From NCBI GenBank assembly GCA_019236675.1, contig JAFAIO010000315.1, positions 1-37,483 of the forward strand: a stretch of 37,483 nt of DNA, given 5' to 3'. A program made the position numbers and the translations under genes. This document shows, piece by piece, positions 24,451 through 32,361 of the stretch. The notes below the pieces were generated by a model. That model worked only from the letters and a program-made list of their open reading frames with translations, ran no database searches and had not been told where the DNA came from. This stretch comes from Verrucomicrobiota bacterium. GTDB taxonomy: Bacteria > Verrucomicrobiota > Verrucomicrobiia > Chthoniobacterales > JAFAMB01. Each line of letters starts with the position of its first letter. The stretch's first letter is position 1.

Positions 24451-25854
24451 CTACCGCAAGACGAACACCATCACGCTCCGGGCCGGCAGATCAAAGCTGA
24501 GCTCTGAGCTGTCGAGTGTAAAGGTGAAAGCCGGGACAAGCTGGGGAGTTGCTCCGTGGGAATCGAATCGGCGTCCCGAAACGACCTTGGTCGGAAACGG
24601 GGAGTTCACAATACGGGCATCGATCTTCCTGGAGTCCTGGCTCAAGTTCGCGGTTGCCAGTACCCAGTCGCGCTCAGTACGTACACAAACCGACGCCAGG
24701 CCGAAGGTAAGCTGTTTCTGCTTGGCGACATCGCAGTTTGGCGGGATGAGTTCCGAGAACATCTGGAGGGCGGCCGCAGCCGGTTTGCGTTGTCCCTCCT
24801 CGTTTAGAAGACCAAAAGCGTCCTGGGTCCAGGCCGGATCTTCTGCCTGCCAATAAGACAATGAATTGGCGCCGTCCCCGACTAGTTTAATTGCTTCGGC
24901 CACTACTGAAACCGCGAAATCAGGTGAATCAGCGGCATTATTGTCGCCGCGGTTTCGCGGGCCGGAATCGTAAGGGGACCGTTCCCATTGCGGGTTCTCG
25001 CTGCTGAATTCAGTGATCGCGATCGGTAGTTGATGAGCTTTCGCCAATAACCCCAACGGGATTCCGCAAAATCCAGCTGGCTCCGGCCGTCTGACGGTGT
25101 CCATGTCGTGCCAGGAAAGCTGTGCCAAAAGGGAGATATGCCCGGTTCGTTCCAGCACTTGGGTGTAAGCCTCGACAGTCGACGCGGAGGCTACACCAGG
25201 CCCTTCGATCCCAACCCCCGCTAGCCCCGTCCTATCAAGGGTCGCGCGGGTGGCAAACACCAAGGCATCGTATTGTTCCGGCGAAAATTGGGTGCCAGCC
25301 GCGCTATCCGGTTCATTGATCAACTCGATCGTGCTCGGCAGCAGTCGCAGGCGCTTGGCATATAACAGGTGGGCCGCGATCCAATTCGCGTAATCCTGGA
25401 TGTTATCCGGGTTGATCCTGGCGTGACTGAACTCGCTGTCACCACTGCTGATGCACCAGGTTGAAGGTACCTGCCAGAAAACCAGATCTAACTTGAGGCG
25501 CAGTTGGTTGATCTCGTCGTGCAGTTGCGAATAAACGGTTGTCTCATCGGCGTCGGCAGCCTTGTTGATCGCCGACGAGATCTCTGCGACCGACATATGG
25601 TTCTTTAATTGTTCGTCTGTGAGTCTCGAAGTGAAGCCGACGCGCACGAACCTGCAGTGCAGGTCGCGCAATAAGGCATCGCGTTCGGCTAAATGACTCG
25701 TGGCAGGCCAGAGCTGGACCCCGAATCCAGAGAACTTTCGCGGTGGGCCAAAATCAAAGACGAGACTATCGTCCGCAACGGCGTGTGAAGTCAGGATACA
25801 AGTTAGAAAAGCAACGATACCGGCGGATCTAGCAAAAAAGACAACATCGTTCAC
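24451..25854 (-). CDS. Secreted clan-A glycoside hydrolase (GH30/GH39-like)
   Basis: This 467-residue protein has a signal peptide (about 1-27, FLTCILTSHAVA) and a predicted (beta/alpha)8 barrel followed by a beta-sandwich. The two catalytic glutamates of clan GH-A are visible: acid/base E181 in STIELINEPDS and nucleophile E282 in PIAITEFSSEN, with QLSWHDMD between them. The opening FSGFGVQLWP resembles the G-F-G start of GH30 enzymes. The C-terminal part (VLATANLSQDSRKIDARIV to the end) fits the short beta domain found after GH30/GH39 barrels. A polysaccharide or glycoside outside the cytoplasm is the likely substrate; which one is not deducible. No transporter or regulator for sugars is adjacent. 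Confidence 0.85.
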   Translation of the reverse strand: MNDVVFFARSAGIVAFLTCILTSHAVADDSLVFDFGPPRKFSGFGVQLWPATSHLAERDALLRDLHCRFVRVGFTSRLTDEQLKNHMSVAEISSAINKAADADETTVYSQLHDEINQLRLKLDLVFWQVPSTWCISSGDSEFSHARINPDNIQDYANWIAAHLLYAKRLRLLPSTIELINEPDSAAGTQFSPEQYDALVFATRATLDRTGLAGVGIEGPGVASASTVEAYTQVLERTGHISLLAQLSWHDMDTVRRPEPAGFCGIPLGLLAKAHQLPIAITEFSSENPQWERSPYDSGPRNRGDNNAADSPDFAVSVVAEAIKLVGDGANSLSYWQAEDPAWTQDAFGLLNEEGQRKPAAAALQMFSELIPPNCDVAKQKQLTFGLASVCVRTERDWVLATANLSQDSRKIDARIVNSPFPTKVVSGRRFDSHGATPQLVPAFTFTLDSSELSFDLPARSVMVFVLR

Positions 25855-25906
25855 TCGAAACGCTTAGCGTGTTCGGAGGTCGGTTGCCAGTGGCTGTTCC
25901 AAGAAT

Positions 25907-26248
25907 GGTGGGGCGAGGGCGGGCGCGCGTAGGCTTTGCGAAGCCAGGCTCCCGAAAGGCTTGTCTCTTATCCCGAAGGGATTAAAGGACTAAGCCCGGG
26001 GTTTTAACCCCGGGGACACGCGATAAAATGCGTCCGCCCTCACAAGGGGCGGTAGAGATTTCATTTCGGACCCGGTTTTGACACCTGATCGCATCACATT
26101 GCGCTCTGCCGCCCCTTCAGGGCGGATCGCTTTTTTTCCCTACCCGGGGTTAAACCGGTTAAAACCCCGGGCTTAGTCCTTTAATCCCTTCGGGATAAGA
26201 CCGCCCTTCCAAGCTCCAAGCTCCTAGATTCCAGCTCCTGACTCCTTC
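25907..26248. repeat. Long perfect inverted repeat with nested inner pair and heptamers
   Basis: Positions 25967-26005 and 26161-26199 are 39-bp exact reverse complements; each carries TTATCCCGAAGGGATTAAAG and GACTAAGCCCGGGG. Inside, 26032-26057 and 26104-26129 form a second inverted pair (CCGCCCT..AGGGGCGG), and each arm is also a small hairpin. The left edge (25907-25960) is a half copy of the GGTGGGGCGAGG element. The right edge, 26214-26248, has five heptamers (CTCCAAG, CTCCTAG, ATTCCAG, CTCCTGA, CTCCTTC) that end exactly at the cysJ stop codon. No coding sequence is seen. Confidence 0.88.
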
Positions 26249-28030
26249 TCAATACACATCCCGCTGATACCGATGCTCCGCCTTTAGCCTTTTGACATAG
26301 GCATCGGCCTCTTCCTTAGACTTATTGCCAGCCTGCTCTATGATCGTGTGCAAAGCGGCATCGACATCTTTCGCCATTCTTTGGGCATCGCCACACACGT
26401 AGAAGTGGGCGCCTTCCTCCAGCCATGCCCATAGTTTCGCCGCGTTTTCCAGCATCCTCTTTTGAACATAGATCTTCTCGGGCTGATCCCGTGAAAAAGC
26501 CGTGTTGAACTGCGTGAGGAGGCCGTTCTTTTTGAAGCGGAACAGTTCGTCCTGATAAAGGAAATCCGTGCTCTCTTTCTGATCTCCGAAAAACAGCCAG
26601 TTGCGCCCGGCGGCGCCTATCGCCTCCCGTTCGTACAGGAATCCACGAAACGGCGCGATTCCGGTTCCGGGACCAACCATGATCACCGGTCTAGTCTGAT
26701 CCTCAGGTAAGCGGAAATGTGCGGACTGATGCACAAAAGTCCCAACTTTTTGCTGCGCTCGATCAGCTAAAAACGTGGAGCAAACTCCTTTGCGTTTTCT
26801 GCCATTGGTTTCGTACCGAACGATTGAAATGGTCAGATGAACCGAGTGGCCATGTGCTGCCGGACTCGACGCGATTGAGTAAAGACGCGGCGCCAGCTTT
26901 CTCAGGTGGGAAACAAACTCGCTGGCATTGATTTTCGTGGATGAATGTTCCAGTAGCAGGTCCACTATTTCTCTCTGGCTGACAAAACTCTTGAGCTGGT
27001 TAACGGCTGCCGGCTCTAATAGTTGTCGTAAACCAGGATCTGCGCTGCGTTCTGCAATGCATTTTAGGAGACCCACGGGAATCTTGGTAATCTCGTAAAA
27101 CTCCAGCAGCGCTTTGTGCAGCGGTACCTCAGTTCCTTCAGGCGACGGTACCGCCTCTTCGCCGTCGCAATTTAGCGCCTTAAGGATCTGCTCGACCAAA
27201 TCCGGGCAGTTGCACGGCAAGATTCCCAGCGCATCACCTGCGTTATACGATAGGTTTGATCCTTCCAGGGAAATCTCGAAGTGGCGGGTTTCCTTTGCAG
27301 AGGCCGGCGCTGTCAGCAGCCGATTGGCGGACACCGCGGCGAGGAATGGATGTTTTCGGTTGTAGACAGTTTCTCCGCTTGGCGATGATTTATCCGGGAC
27401 AGCCCGTGTTGGCTCCGGAGGGGGTGCTGCCTTGGCTTCAATCTTAGCCGATTGCGCTGGAGAAGCTGCTTCTAAGACAGTGGCAACACCATTTCGCCAA
27501 CCTTCTGCAGCTGCCTCATAATCGACGTCGCAATCCACTCGCTGATAAATTCTCTGGCCTCCAAGCGCCTCAAGGCGAGCATCGATATCCTTTCCACACT
27601 GACAAAACCGTTCGTAATTCCGGTCACCGAGTGCGAGCACTGAATATCGAAGCTCGGAAAGGCGAGGGTGATCCGGTGCTTGTAACTCGGTATAAAACGC
27701 TTTGGCGCTGTCCGGCGGGTCGCCGTCGCCGAAAGTGCTGGTAACGACGAGAGCACAAGCTTCGCCGGCTAGCGCACTGGATGAGATTTTACTTAGATTA
27801 ACGGCCTGGGATTCGAAGCCGCGGCTTTGGAGAAATTTCGCTGTCTGCTTTGCAACTGCTTCGGAATTGCCCGTTTCCGTGCCGAAATAAACATTGGCCC
27901 GAATCTTGGGCGCTTGAGTAGCCTCGGCCGGTTTCTGCGAAAAAAGCCCCGCCAAAAATCCATTCAACCATGCTCTTTGCGCCGGGCTGAACGGAGCATT
28001 TTCGGGTATGTACGGTACCTGGACATCCAT
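26249..28030 (-). CDS. cysJ: Sulfite reductase flavoprotein subunit (CysJ-type)
   Basis: This 593-residue diflavin reductase passes electrons from NADPH through FAD and FMN, normally to the sirohaem subunit CysI for sulfite reduction. Domains in order: a short lead [20 protein letters not shown]; a flavodoxin-like FMN domain with [13 protein letters not shown] (about 48-60) and [10 protein letters not shown]; an FAD domain with [13 protein letters not shown]; and an NADPH domain with [18 protein letters not shown]. The C terminus RYQRDVY is characteristic of CysJ. The frame is open for 62 further codons upstream, but those are repeat-encoded, so ATG 28030 is chosen. No cysI is in the window. 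Another redox partner is therefore possible. Confidence 0.92.
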   Translation of the reverse strand: MDVQVPYIPENAPFSPAQRAWLNGFLAGLFSQKPAEATQAPKIRANVYFGTETGNSEAVAKQTAKFLQSRGFESQAVNLSKISSSALAGEACALVVTSTFGDGDPPDSAKAFYTELQAPDHPRLSELRYSVLALGDRNYERFCQCGKDIDARLEALGGQRIYQRVDCDVDYEAAAEGWRNGVATVLEAASPAQSAKIEAKAAPPPEPTRAVPDKSSPSGETVYNRKHPFLAAVSANRLLTAPASAKETRHFEISLEGSNLSYNAGDALGILPCNCPDLVEQILKALNCDGEEAVPSPEGTEVPLHKALLEFYEITKIPVGLLKCIAERSADPGLRQLLEPAAVNQLKSFVSQREIVDLLLEHSSTKINASEFVSHLRKLAPRLYSIASSPAAHGHSVHLTISIVRYETNGRKRKGVCSTFLADRAQQKVGTFVHQSAHFRLPEDQTRPVIMVGPGTGIAPFRGFLYEREAIGAAGRNWLFFGDQKESTDFLYQDELFRFKKNGLLTQFNTAFSRDQPEKIYVQKRMLENAAKLWAWLEEGAHFYVCGDAQRMAKDVDAALHTIIEQAGNKSKEEADAYVKRLKAEHRYQRDVY

Positions 28031-28508
28031 CTTGAAACTTAAAAGCAAAAGATGAGGTGTTAGCGTGTCGCGTACCAGTTGGGCCCGGTGGAGGAGAAAA
28101 CCGCTGAGATTGAGCCGAATTCCCAATGCCTCCACCTTTCGTTCTCCCAACTTCGCCACCGTGCTCCTGTGGAGCGCGCCTCGCTTGCGAGGCCGACCTT
28201 GAGCGGGTGACAACATAGAGCCTGGGCTACGTCGGGCAGGCTGTCCTCGTCGTCGTCCTCGTCCTCGAGAGGGAACTTCGTGTGGAGCTCACGCTAGACG
28301 GAATATCGCGTCGGGAGGGATCGCGTCCCCGCGATCCGCCGGGTCCGGGAGCGAGGCGGATTCGATATTACTGATCTCGGGGTGATCTCCGTCCCGCGGC
28401 GCGCGGCGACCCGTGCCCTCCCTGCCTCCGGCGGCGGTCATGTCAATGGCAACTTTTTGACCTCGATGACAAAAATGCAGCAATGTCTTATTGCCGCGAT
28501 TCCTTGGC
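28031..28508. repeat. Repeat-rich gap upstream of cysJ
   Basis: No gene is supported. About 28167-28198 has GTGGAGCGCGCCTCGCTTGCGAGGC, closely matching the arms at about 20088-20105 and 20420-20445. A TCGTCGTCGTCCTCG block follows at about 28244-28268. At 28318-28337, GGATCGCG and CGCGATCC form a perfect 8-bp stem with a TCCC loop. The remaining GC-rich part (about 28338-28440) has further short dyads. An 87-codon minus-strand frame across this area has no recognisable features. Confidence 0.65.
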
Positions 28509-29231
28509 TTATCCCCGGTTAGCTCCAGCCTGCTTACCCTCGGTTGAGTCAATATATGGCAGCGGCGTCTTCTTTAGCCCGAGCTCAGCGTCGAGAAGAT
28601 TGCGCAGCTGATCGATATTGTTCTTCAGCGCGTTATAAGACTCAATCAGAGTCAACGCCCCAGCGTGCAAAGCATACGTCGTGTCCGCGGTGGCTCCGCT
28701 TGCGGGTTGAGCCGCATTTGTCGAGGCGCGAACATCCATGCGGTTATAGCCCTGGTATTGATCAACGAGACGTTTCGCGAACATATAGGTTCGCACCAGG
28801 CTCGAACGCAGTTGATCATTCTCGATCAATCCAATTGTGCCCGCATTACGGTCAAACACGGAGAAGTAACTCTGATTGTAGGACCAGTACGGCAAAGGTT
28901 TTCGCTTGAGGTCCAAATTTTCAATTGGCCCGCCCAGATCCTCGGCCACAATTATCCAGAGCTGCAAAATCTCCTCGCGTAGAGCGTGCAGAGTTCCTAA
29001 AACTCGATCCCGATCAGATGTCCGATTACGTTGGCGTTCCGCTTCGGCCTGCTCGAACCGTGACTTGTTTACGTTTCGATAGGCGGCGTTGGCTGCGATC
29101 ACCGCTCCTCCCAAAGCGATGACGGCCGCTAACAGGATAGTAACTGCTTGCAGCCAAACCGAGGGCCCAAGTTGTGAAAAGAACTGGGATAGAGAACTCC
29201 AAATCTGGTTTGTTAAAAGATGGGCGTCCAT
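28509..29231 (-). CDS. Single-span membrane protein, unknown function
   Basis: I do not recognise this 240-residue protein. One membrane segment is predicted at about 27-49 (WLQAVTILLAAVIALGGAVI). A basic, charged helix follows (NKSRFEQAEAERQRNRTSDRDRVLGTLHALREEI), likely a coiled coil in the cytoplasm, then a mostly helical domain. The layout resembles DUF4760-like or chemoreceptor-signalling-like membrane proteins, but no catalytic motif is visible. Its ATG overlaps by two bases the ATG of the divergent protease gene (shared CATG at 29229-29232). The 5' untranslated regions of both genes therefore lie inside the other coding region. Confidence 0.7.
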   Translation of the reverse strand: MDAHLLTNQIWSSLSQFFSQLGPSVWLQAVTILLAAVIALGGAVIAANAAYRNVNKSRFEQAEAERQRNRTSDRDRVLGTLHALREEILQLWIIVAEDLGGPIENLDLKRKPLPYWSYNQSYFSVFDRNAGTIGLIENDQLRSSLVRTYMFAKRLVDQYQGYNRMDVRASTNAAQPASGATADTTYALHAGALTLIESYNALKNNIDQLRNLLDAELGLKKTPLPYIDSTEGKQAGANRG

Positions 29232-30171
29232 GAGCTACCGCGATCTTGGCTTTTTCGCCGTAATTGTTCAGCTTTTTTTTGCTCTAGCGAGCGCACTAGC
29301 GAGCGAGTCGCCCGAGATCATCGATTTGATTCCCCAGGAGCTGCACCTGGTAACCAGCTTGTCCGGGGACACCGACACCCGGGTTGAACGTTTTTCTAAT
29401 CAGATTCTTGCGAGAGAACCAGAAGTTTATCAGCACCTTTGGCACTTCGATTCGGCGAAGGTCAAGGCTTTCGTGGCAAAAGTGCCGGAATACATTTCCG
29501 GGATTCGAAAGTTGCACGCTTTGTTCGAGCAGCAGGAACCAACAATACTCGGTCGTTTTTGTCAGGCTTTCCCGGAATTCGCCCCGGGAAAGGTCAAGAT
29601 CTACTTGATGCTCTCTCTCTTCCAGTTCGATGCCAAGATCCCGAGCGAGCATCCGGACTCGCTGCTAATAGGATTAGACGGGTTAGCCCGCTTCCATGGA
29701 ACCGATGCGCCGTTGGCGGTGATCCTTTCGCACGAATTCTTTCATCTCTATCATTTCCAGGTCAATCCGTTGCCGAAAAATCCGGACGACTTGCCCCTCT
29801 ATCGATTGCTCTGGCAGGAGGGACTGGCGGTCTATGCAAGCCAGCAACTCAATAGCGGAGCATCGTTGGCTGACGTCTTGCTTGACCCTCGACTAGCAAC
29901 AAACGGTCCCACGTCGGTCCGGGCCGAAGCAAAACGGCTCCTATTATGTCTGGACTCACGCGAGGACATCACGGCTGCGCATTTTCTCGCCAAAAGCGAA
30001 AACGGAGAAGTTCCCGGGAGAATCGGCTATCTCATCGGATATGATATAGCTGCCCGGTTAGCCCAGAAACGATCGCTGAGCGCCTTAGCCCGGCTCCGAG
30101 ACCCTGGCCTCCGCTTTGCCTTACACCGGGAGGTATATCGGCTGGCCTACGGCACGGCGACATCGCCGTGA
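29230..30171 (+). CDS. Exported HExxH zinc metallopeptidase (gluzincin type)
   Basis: This 313-residue protein starts at the ATG at 29230, which is followed by a signal peptide (MSYRDLGFFAVIVQLFFALA, cleavage near residue 25). The zinc motif HEFFH is at 168-172, and a downstream WQEGLAVYAS supplies the likely third ligand E197 in an EGLA.Y context. This is like DUF2268 and related predicted Zn-dependent proteases. It should act in the periplasm. The rest is helical with no other known domain. It is divergent from the membrane protein at 28509 with overlapping start codons, so the two may be co-regulated. An open frame upstream of 29230 is antisense to that gene and was not used. Confidence 0.82.
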   Translation: MSYRDLGFFAVIVQLFFALASALASESPEIIDLIPQELHLVTSLSGDTDTRVERFSNQILAREPEVYQHLWHFDSAKVKAFVAKVPEYISGIRKLHALFEQQEPTILGRFCQAFPEFAPGKVKIYLMLSLFQFDAKIPSEHPDSLLIGLDGLARFHGTDAPLAVILSHEFFHLYHFQVNPLPKNPDDLPLYRLLWQEGLAVYASQQLNSGASLADVLLDPRLATNGPTSVRAEAKRLLLCLDSREDITAAHFLAKSENGEVPGRIGYLIGYDIAARLAQKRSLSALARLRDPGLRFALHREVYRLAYGTATSP

Positions 30172-30432
30172 AGGAGCTAGGAGCTAGAATCTAGGAGCTA
30201 GGAGGGACAGTGTGGTGTGGCGTCTCAGATCGTGAGCGTTCCCGAATCCTGCGCGCCGCAATCGGATGGGACCTATGGGACTCATACGACCAACGGGAAA
30301 TGAAAACATAAGTCCCATGAGTCCCATAGGTCCCATCGATTAGCAGCGCCTACCGCACCCTCATACCGGGCAGTGTGGAGATACCTTGCGGCTTTCCCTT
30401 CTAGCTCCTAGATCCCAGCTCCTAGCTCCTAT
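30171..30432. repeat. Two-layer palindrome between convergent genes
   Basis: The outer layer is a heptamer array: 30171-30205 (AAGGAGC, TAGGAGC, TAGAATC, TAGGAGC, TAGGAGG) against 30398-30432 (CTTCTAG, CTCCTAG, ATCCCAG, CTCCTAG, CTCCTAT). The inner layer, 30265-30285 and 30317-30337, is a perfect 21-bp inverted pair made of 9-bp words (ATGGGACCT, ATGGGACTC). Each outer array begins at or within a base or two of a stop codon of a flanking gene. Confidence 0.87.
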
Positions 30433-30433
30433 C

Positions 30434-31246
30434 CTACTTCAACTGATAGCCGGCCTGCACCGCGGCATCCGAGAACGCTTTCCCGAGTTGCTGGGCTTTG
30501 GTAACAGCTTCTTTATCGTGGAACGAAAGGGTACCGTCAGGCTTACGTGTCCAAGAATTTTTGCTCTCCTTCAGAAAATCGACGTAAGCGGCCGTTGCGT
30601 CGGCGAATTTGCTCGTGTTCTGTGCCGTTTTCAGATCATCGGGTACGTTGCCTTGCTTAGCGAAAGCGTCGGCCACTTGGGTATTGAGCGGATCGGCCAC
30701 TCCAATATCGGCCAAGCGCTTGGCTAACTCATTTTGCACGTCTTGAAAAACGCCGACAGCGTCCTCCGAACTTTGTTTCAGGTGCATCGCTGCATCTCTG
30801 ATCTTTGCCAGATCGTCGTCGGTTTTAGCCTGAGCAAGTGGTTGAAAGATTAACGTCACCTGAGTGTTGGAATCGACCGTTTCCTTTTCTTTAGTTTTCG
30901 TGATCTTGTCCAGCTCATCGCTAAAGATGTTTAATATCTTCTTGTTTGTGTCCGAGAGAGTGCTGGCATTCACCTTCAACAAGTTGAGAAAATCATCCGG
31001 AGTTTTCAGCTCGCCGACAGCGCTGGCAGCGGCCGATGCTGAAGCGGATGCCGAAGCTTCAGCGTTGGCCTGGGCCATCGTCTTCCCTTGGCTTGTGGCC
31101 TGCGCGTACTTCATCAGGTTGATGAACGGCGCCGGATTAAGGAACAGGTAAACCAGCGCCGCGATCACGATCGCCATTACAATTAACGGCGCCATTCGCC
31201 CCAGGGAGCCGTGCGGCTTGTCAATTTGGGATTTTTTTAACTCCAT
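30434..31246 (-). CDS. Membrane-anchored helical protein, unknown function
   Basis: I do not recognise this 270-residue protein. A basic N terminus (MELKKSQIDKPHGSLGR) precedes one membrane span (about 19-37, PLIVMAIVIAALVYLFL), suggesting an inside-to-outside anchor. A low-complexity Ala/Ser stretch (about 62-78) acts as a spacer. The rest is helical and charged (DDFLNLLKVNASTLSDTNKK, DLAKIRDAAMHLKQSSEDAV). It lies 13 bases downstream of the exported nucleosidase gene, so the two form an operon. Its job is unknown. Confidence 0.75.
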   Translation of the reverse strand: MELKKSQIDKPHGSLGRMAPLIVMAIVIAALVYLFLNPAPFINLMKYAQATSQGKTMAQANAEASASASASAAASAVGELKTPDDFLNLLKVNASTLSDTNKKILNIFSDELDKITKTKEKETVDSNTQVTLIFQPLAQAKTDDDLAKIRDAAMHLKQSSEDAVGVFQDVQNELAKRLADIGVADPLNTQVADAFAKQGNVPDDLKTAQNTSKFADATAAYVDFLKESKNSWTRKPDGTLSFHDKEAVTKAQQLGKAFSDAAVQAGYQLK

Positions 31247-31259
31247 AATGTTCGTTTTC

Positions 31260-32162
31260 TTACTGTGCGGATTCGATTTGTTCGACGATCTCAGCAGTGA
31301 CTTCTGCGGCGTTGCTGGCCGCCAACTGAGTATTTCTCTCCTCCTGATTCACACCTCTCTGGCCTCCTGCCAAGTCGCTCAGTCCTCGGACTATCAGGAT
31401 CGGGACACGATTAGAGTATCCTACCTGGGCGATTGCGGTTCCTTCCATCTCGTGGATCCTGGCATGCCATTTTTGAAATGCAAAATCACGAAAAGAACGA
31501 TCATCTAAAAATATCGGTCCGCTCATTCCGATGCCGCCAATCACAACGTTGGCTTTACTACCGTCTGGCCGGCGAATCGAGACCTTTGGAGCGGTTACTC
31601 GAGCTGCATCGAACAAGTTTGGATCCATCGCAAAAGCATGAACTCGATGCGGTGTTGTGTCGCCTTTCCGCACGACCCAGACATCGTCCGGAAAGATATT
31701 GCCGAAGTTCGGATAGCGTGGCCGAAAATATTCAGGGATGACATACGAGCCGGACCGCTCCGGATCTCGGTTTAGCCAGGCTGCTTCGGCTTGGTGAATC
31801 CATCGCTCGGGAATAACCACGTCGCCGGGCTGAAAAGAGGGATCGAGGCCGCCGGCAATCCCGCTGAACAGAATTGCGTCCGGATGAAAATGATCAATCG
31901 CCAACTGCGTCGACATGGCGGCATTGATCATACTGACGCCGCTCATCCAGATGACTAGGCGCCGGCCGCGCTGTTGCACCTCCGAAAAGACCGTGCCGTC
32001 GATTTCCGTGTTTCGAACATTGGCGCCCGGAGCCAATACGGCTCGCTTCAACGCCTTCATTTCCGGGTCCCAAGCCGAGACCAGGCCGATCGTCTTGAAC
32101 GGTGAAGCGTAAACCGAAACTGCGCTGAAAAGGGAAAAGAAGCAGAGGAGGGCGAATGGCAA
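31260..32162 (-). CDS. Exported nucleoside phosphorylase/nucleosidase-like protein
   Basis: This 300-residue protein has a PNP/MTAN fold: IGLVSAWDPEMKAL, WMSGVSMINAAMSTQLAIDHFHPDAILFSGIAGGL, then HEMEGTAIAQVGY with E240 as the ribose-contact glutamate and RGLSDLAGG with D263 in the catalytic aspartate position. Family members hydrolyse or phosphorolyse nucleosides such as methylthioadenosine or S-adenosylhomocysteine. Unusually, residues 1-19 (ALLCFFSLFSAVSVYA) look like a signal peptide, so the enzyme is predicted to act in the periplasm. The start is a TTG with AGGT about 8 bases upstream. A 13-base gap links it to the membrane-anchored protein gene downstream. Confidence 0.83.
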   Translation of the reverse strand: MPFALLCFFSLFSAVSVYASPFKTIGLVSAWDPEMKALKRAVLAPGANVRNTEIDGTVFSEVQQRGRRLVIWMSGVSMINAAMSTQLAIDHFHPDAILFSGIAGGLDPSFQPGDVVIPERWIHQAEAAWLNRDPERSGSYVIPEYFRPRYPNFGNIFPDDVWVVRKGDTTPHRVHAFAMDPNLFDAARVTAPKVSIRRPDGSKANVVIGGIGMSGPIFLDDRSFRDFAFQKWHARIHEMEGTAIAQVGYSNRVPILIVRGLSDLAGGQRGVNQEERNTQLAASNAAEVTAEIVEQIESAQ

Positions 32163-32187
32163 TGAAGTGACCTATTTTTTTGCCGCC

Positions 32188-32216
32188 TAGCATGTTATGT
32201 ACCAGCGTTTTGTCAA
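32188..32216 (-). promoter_or_regulatory. Possible promoter of the nucleosidase operon
   Basis: On the minus strand a perfect TTGACA lies at 32211-32216. With a 17-base spacer the -10 position reads ATGCTA (32188-32193), a weak match. The site is about 25-50 bases before the TTG start codon at 32162, a reasonable distance. The 199-base gap (32163-32361) between the divergent nucleosidase and permease genes is otherwise free of the word repeats that fill other gaps. Confidence 0.3.
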
Positions 32217-32361
32217 ATTCAGCGCTAAGAAATGTTGTGCAACGCTCCTGGAAAATGCTTTGAGAAGGGCCCTGAAGCTGCTAGTTCTCGGAGCAGCGCT
32301 CACCCGCTCCCAGCGCATGGAAATCAATTTCAGCTGAAGAAGAAATAGCATTAGCTAAACC

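Noticed and set aside
28031-28216. 62-codon N-terminal extension of CysJ
   Set aside because: The extension is encoded partly by the GCGAGGC repeat, has no conserved features, and the family starts near [11 protein letters not shown].
28289-28552. 87-codon minus-strand frame in the gap before cysJ
   Set aside because: It overlaps GC-rich palindromes and the end of the membrane protein gene, with no recognisable domain or ribosome site.
29089-29229. Upstream extension of the exported protease frame
   Set aside because: It is antisense to the membrane protein gene and would bury the signal peptide inside the protein.
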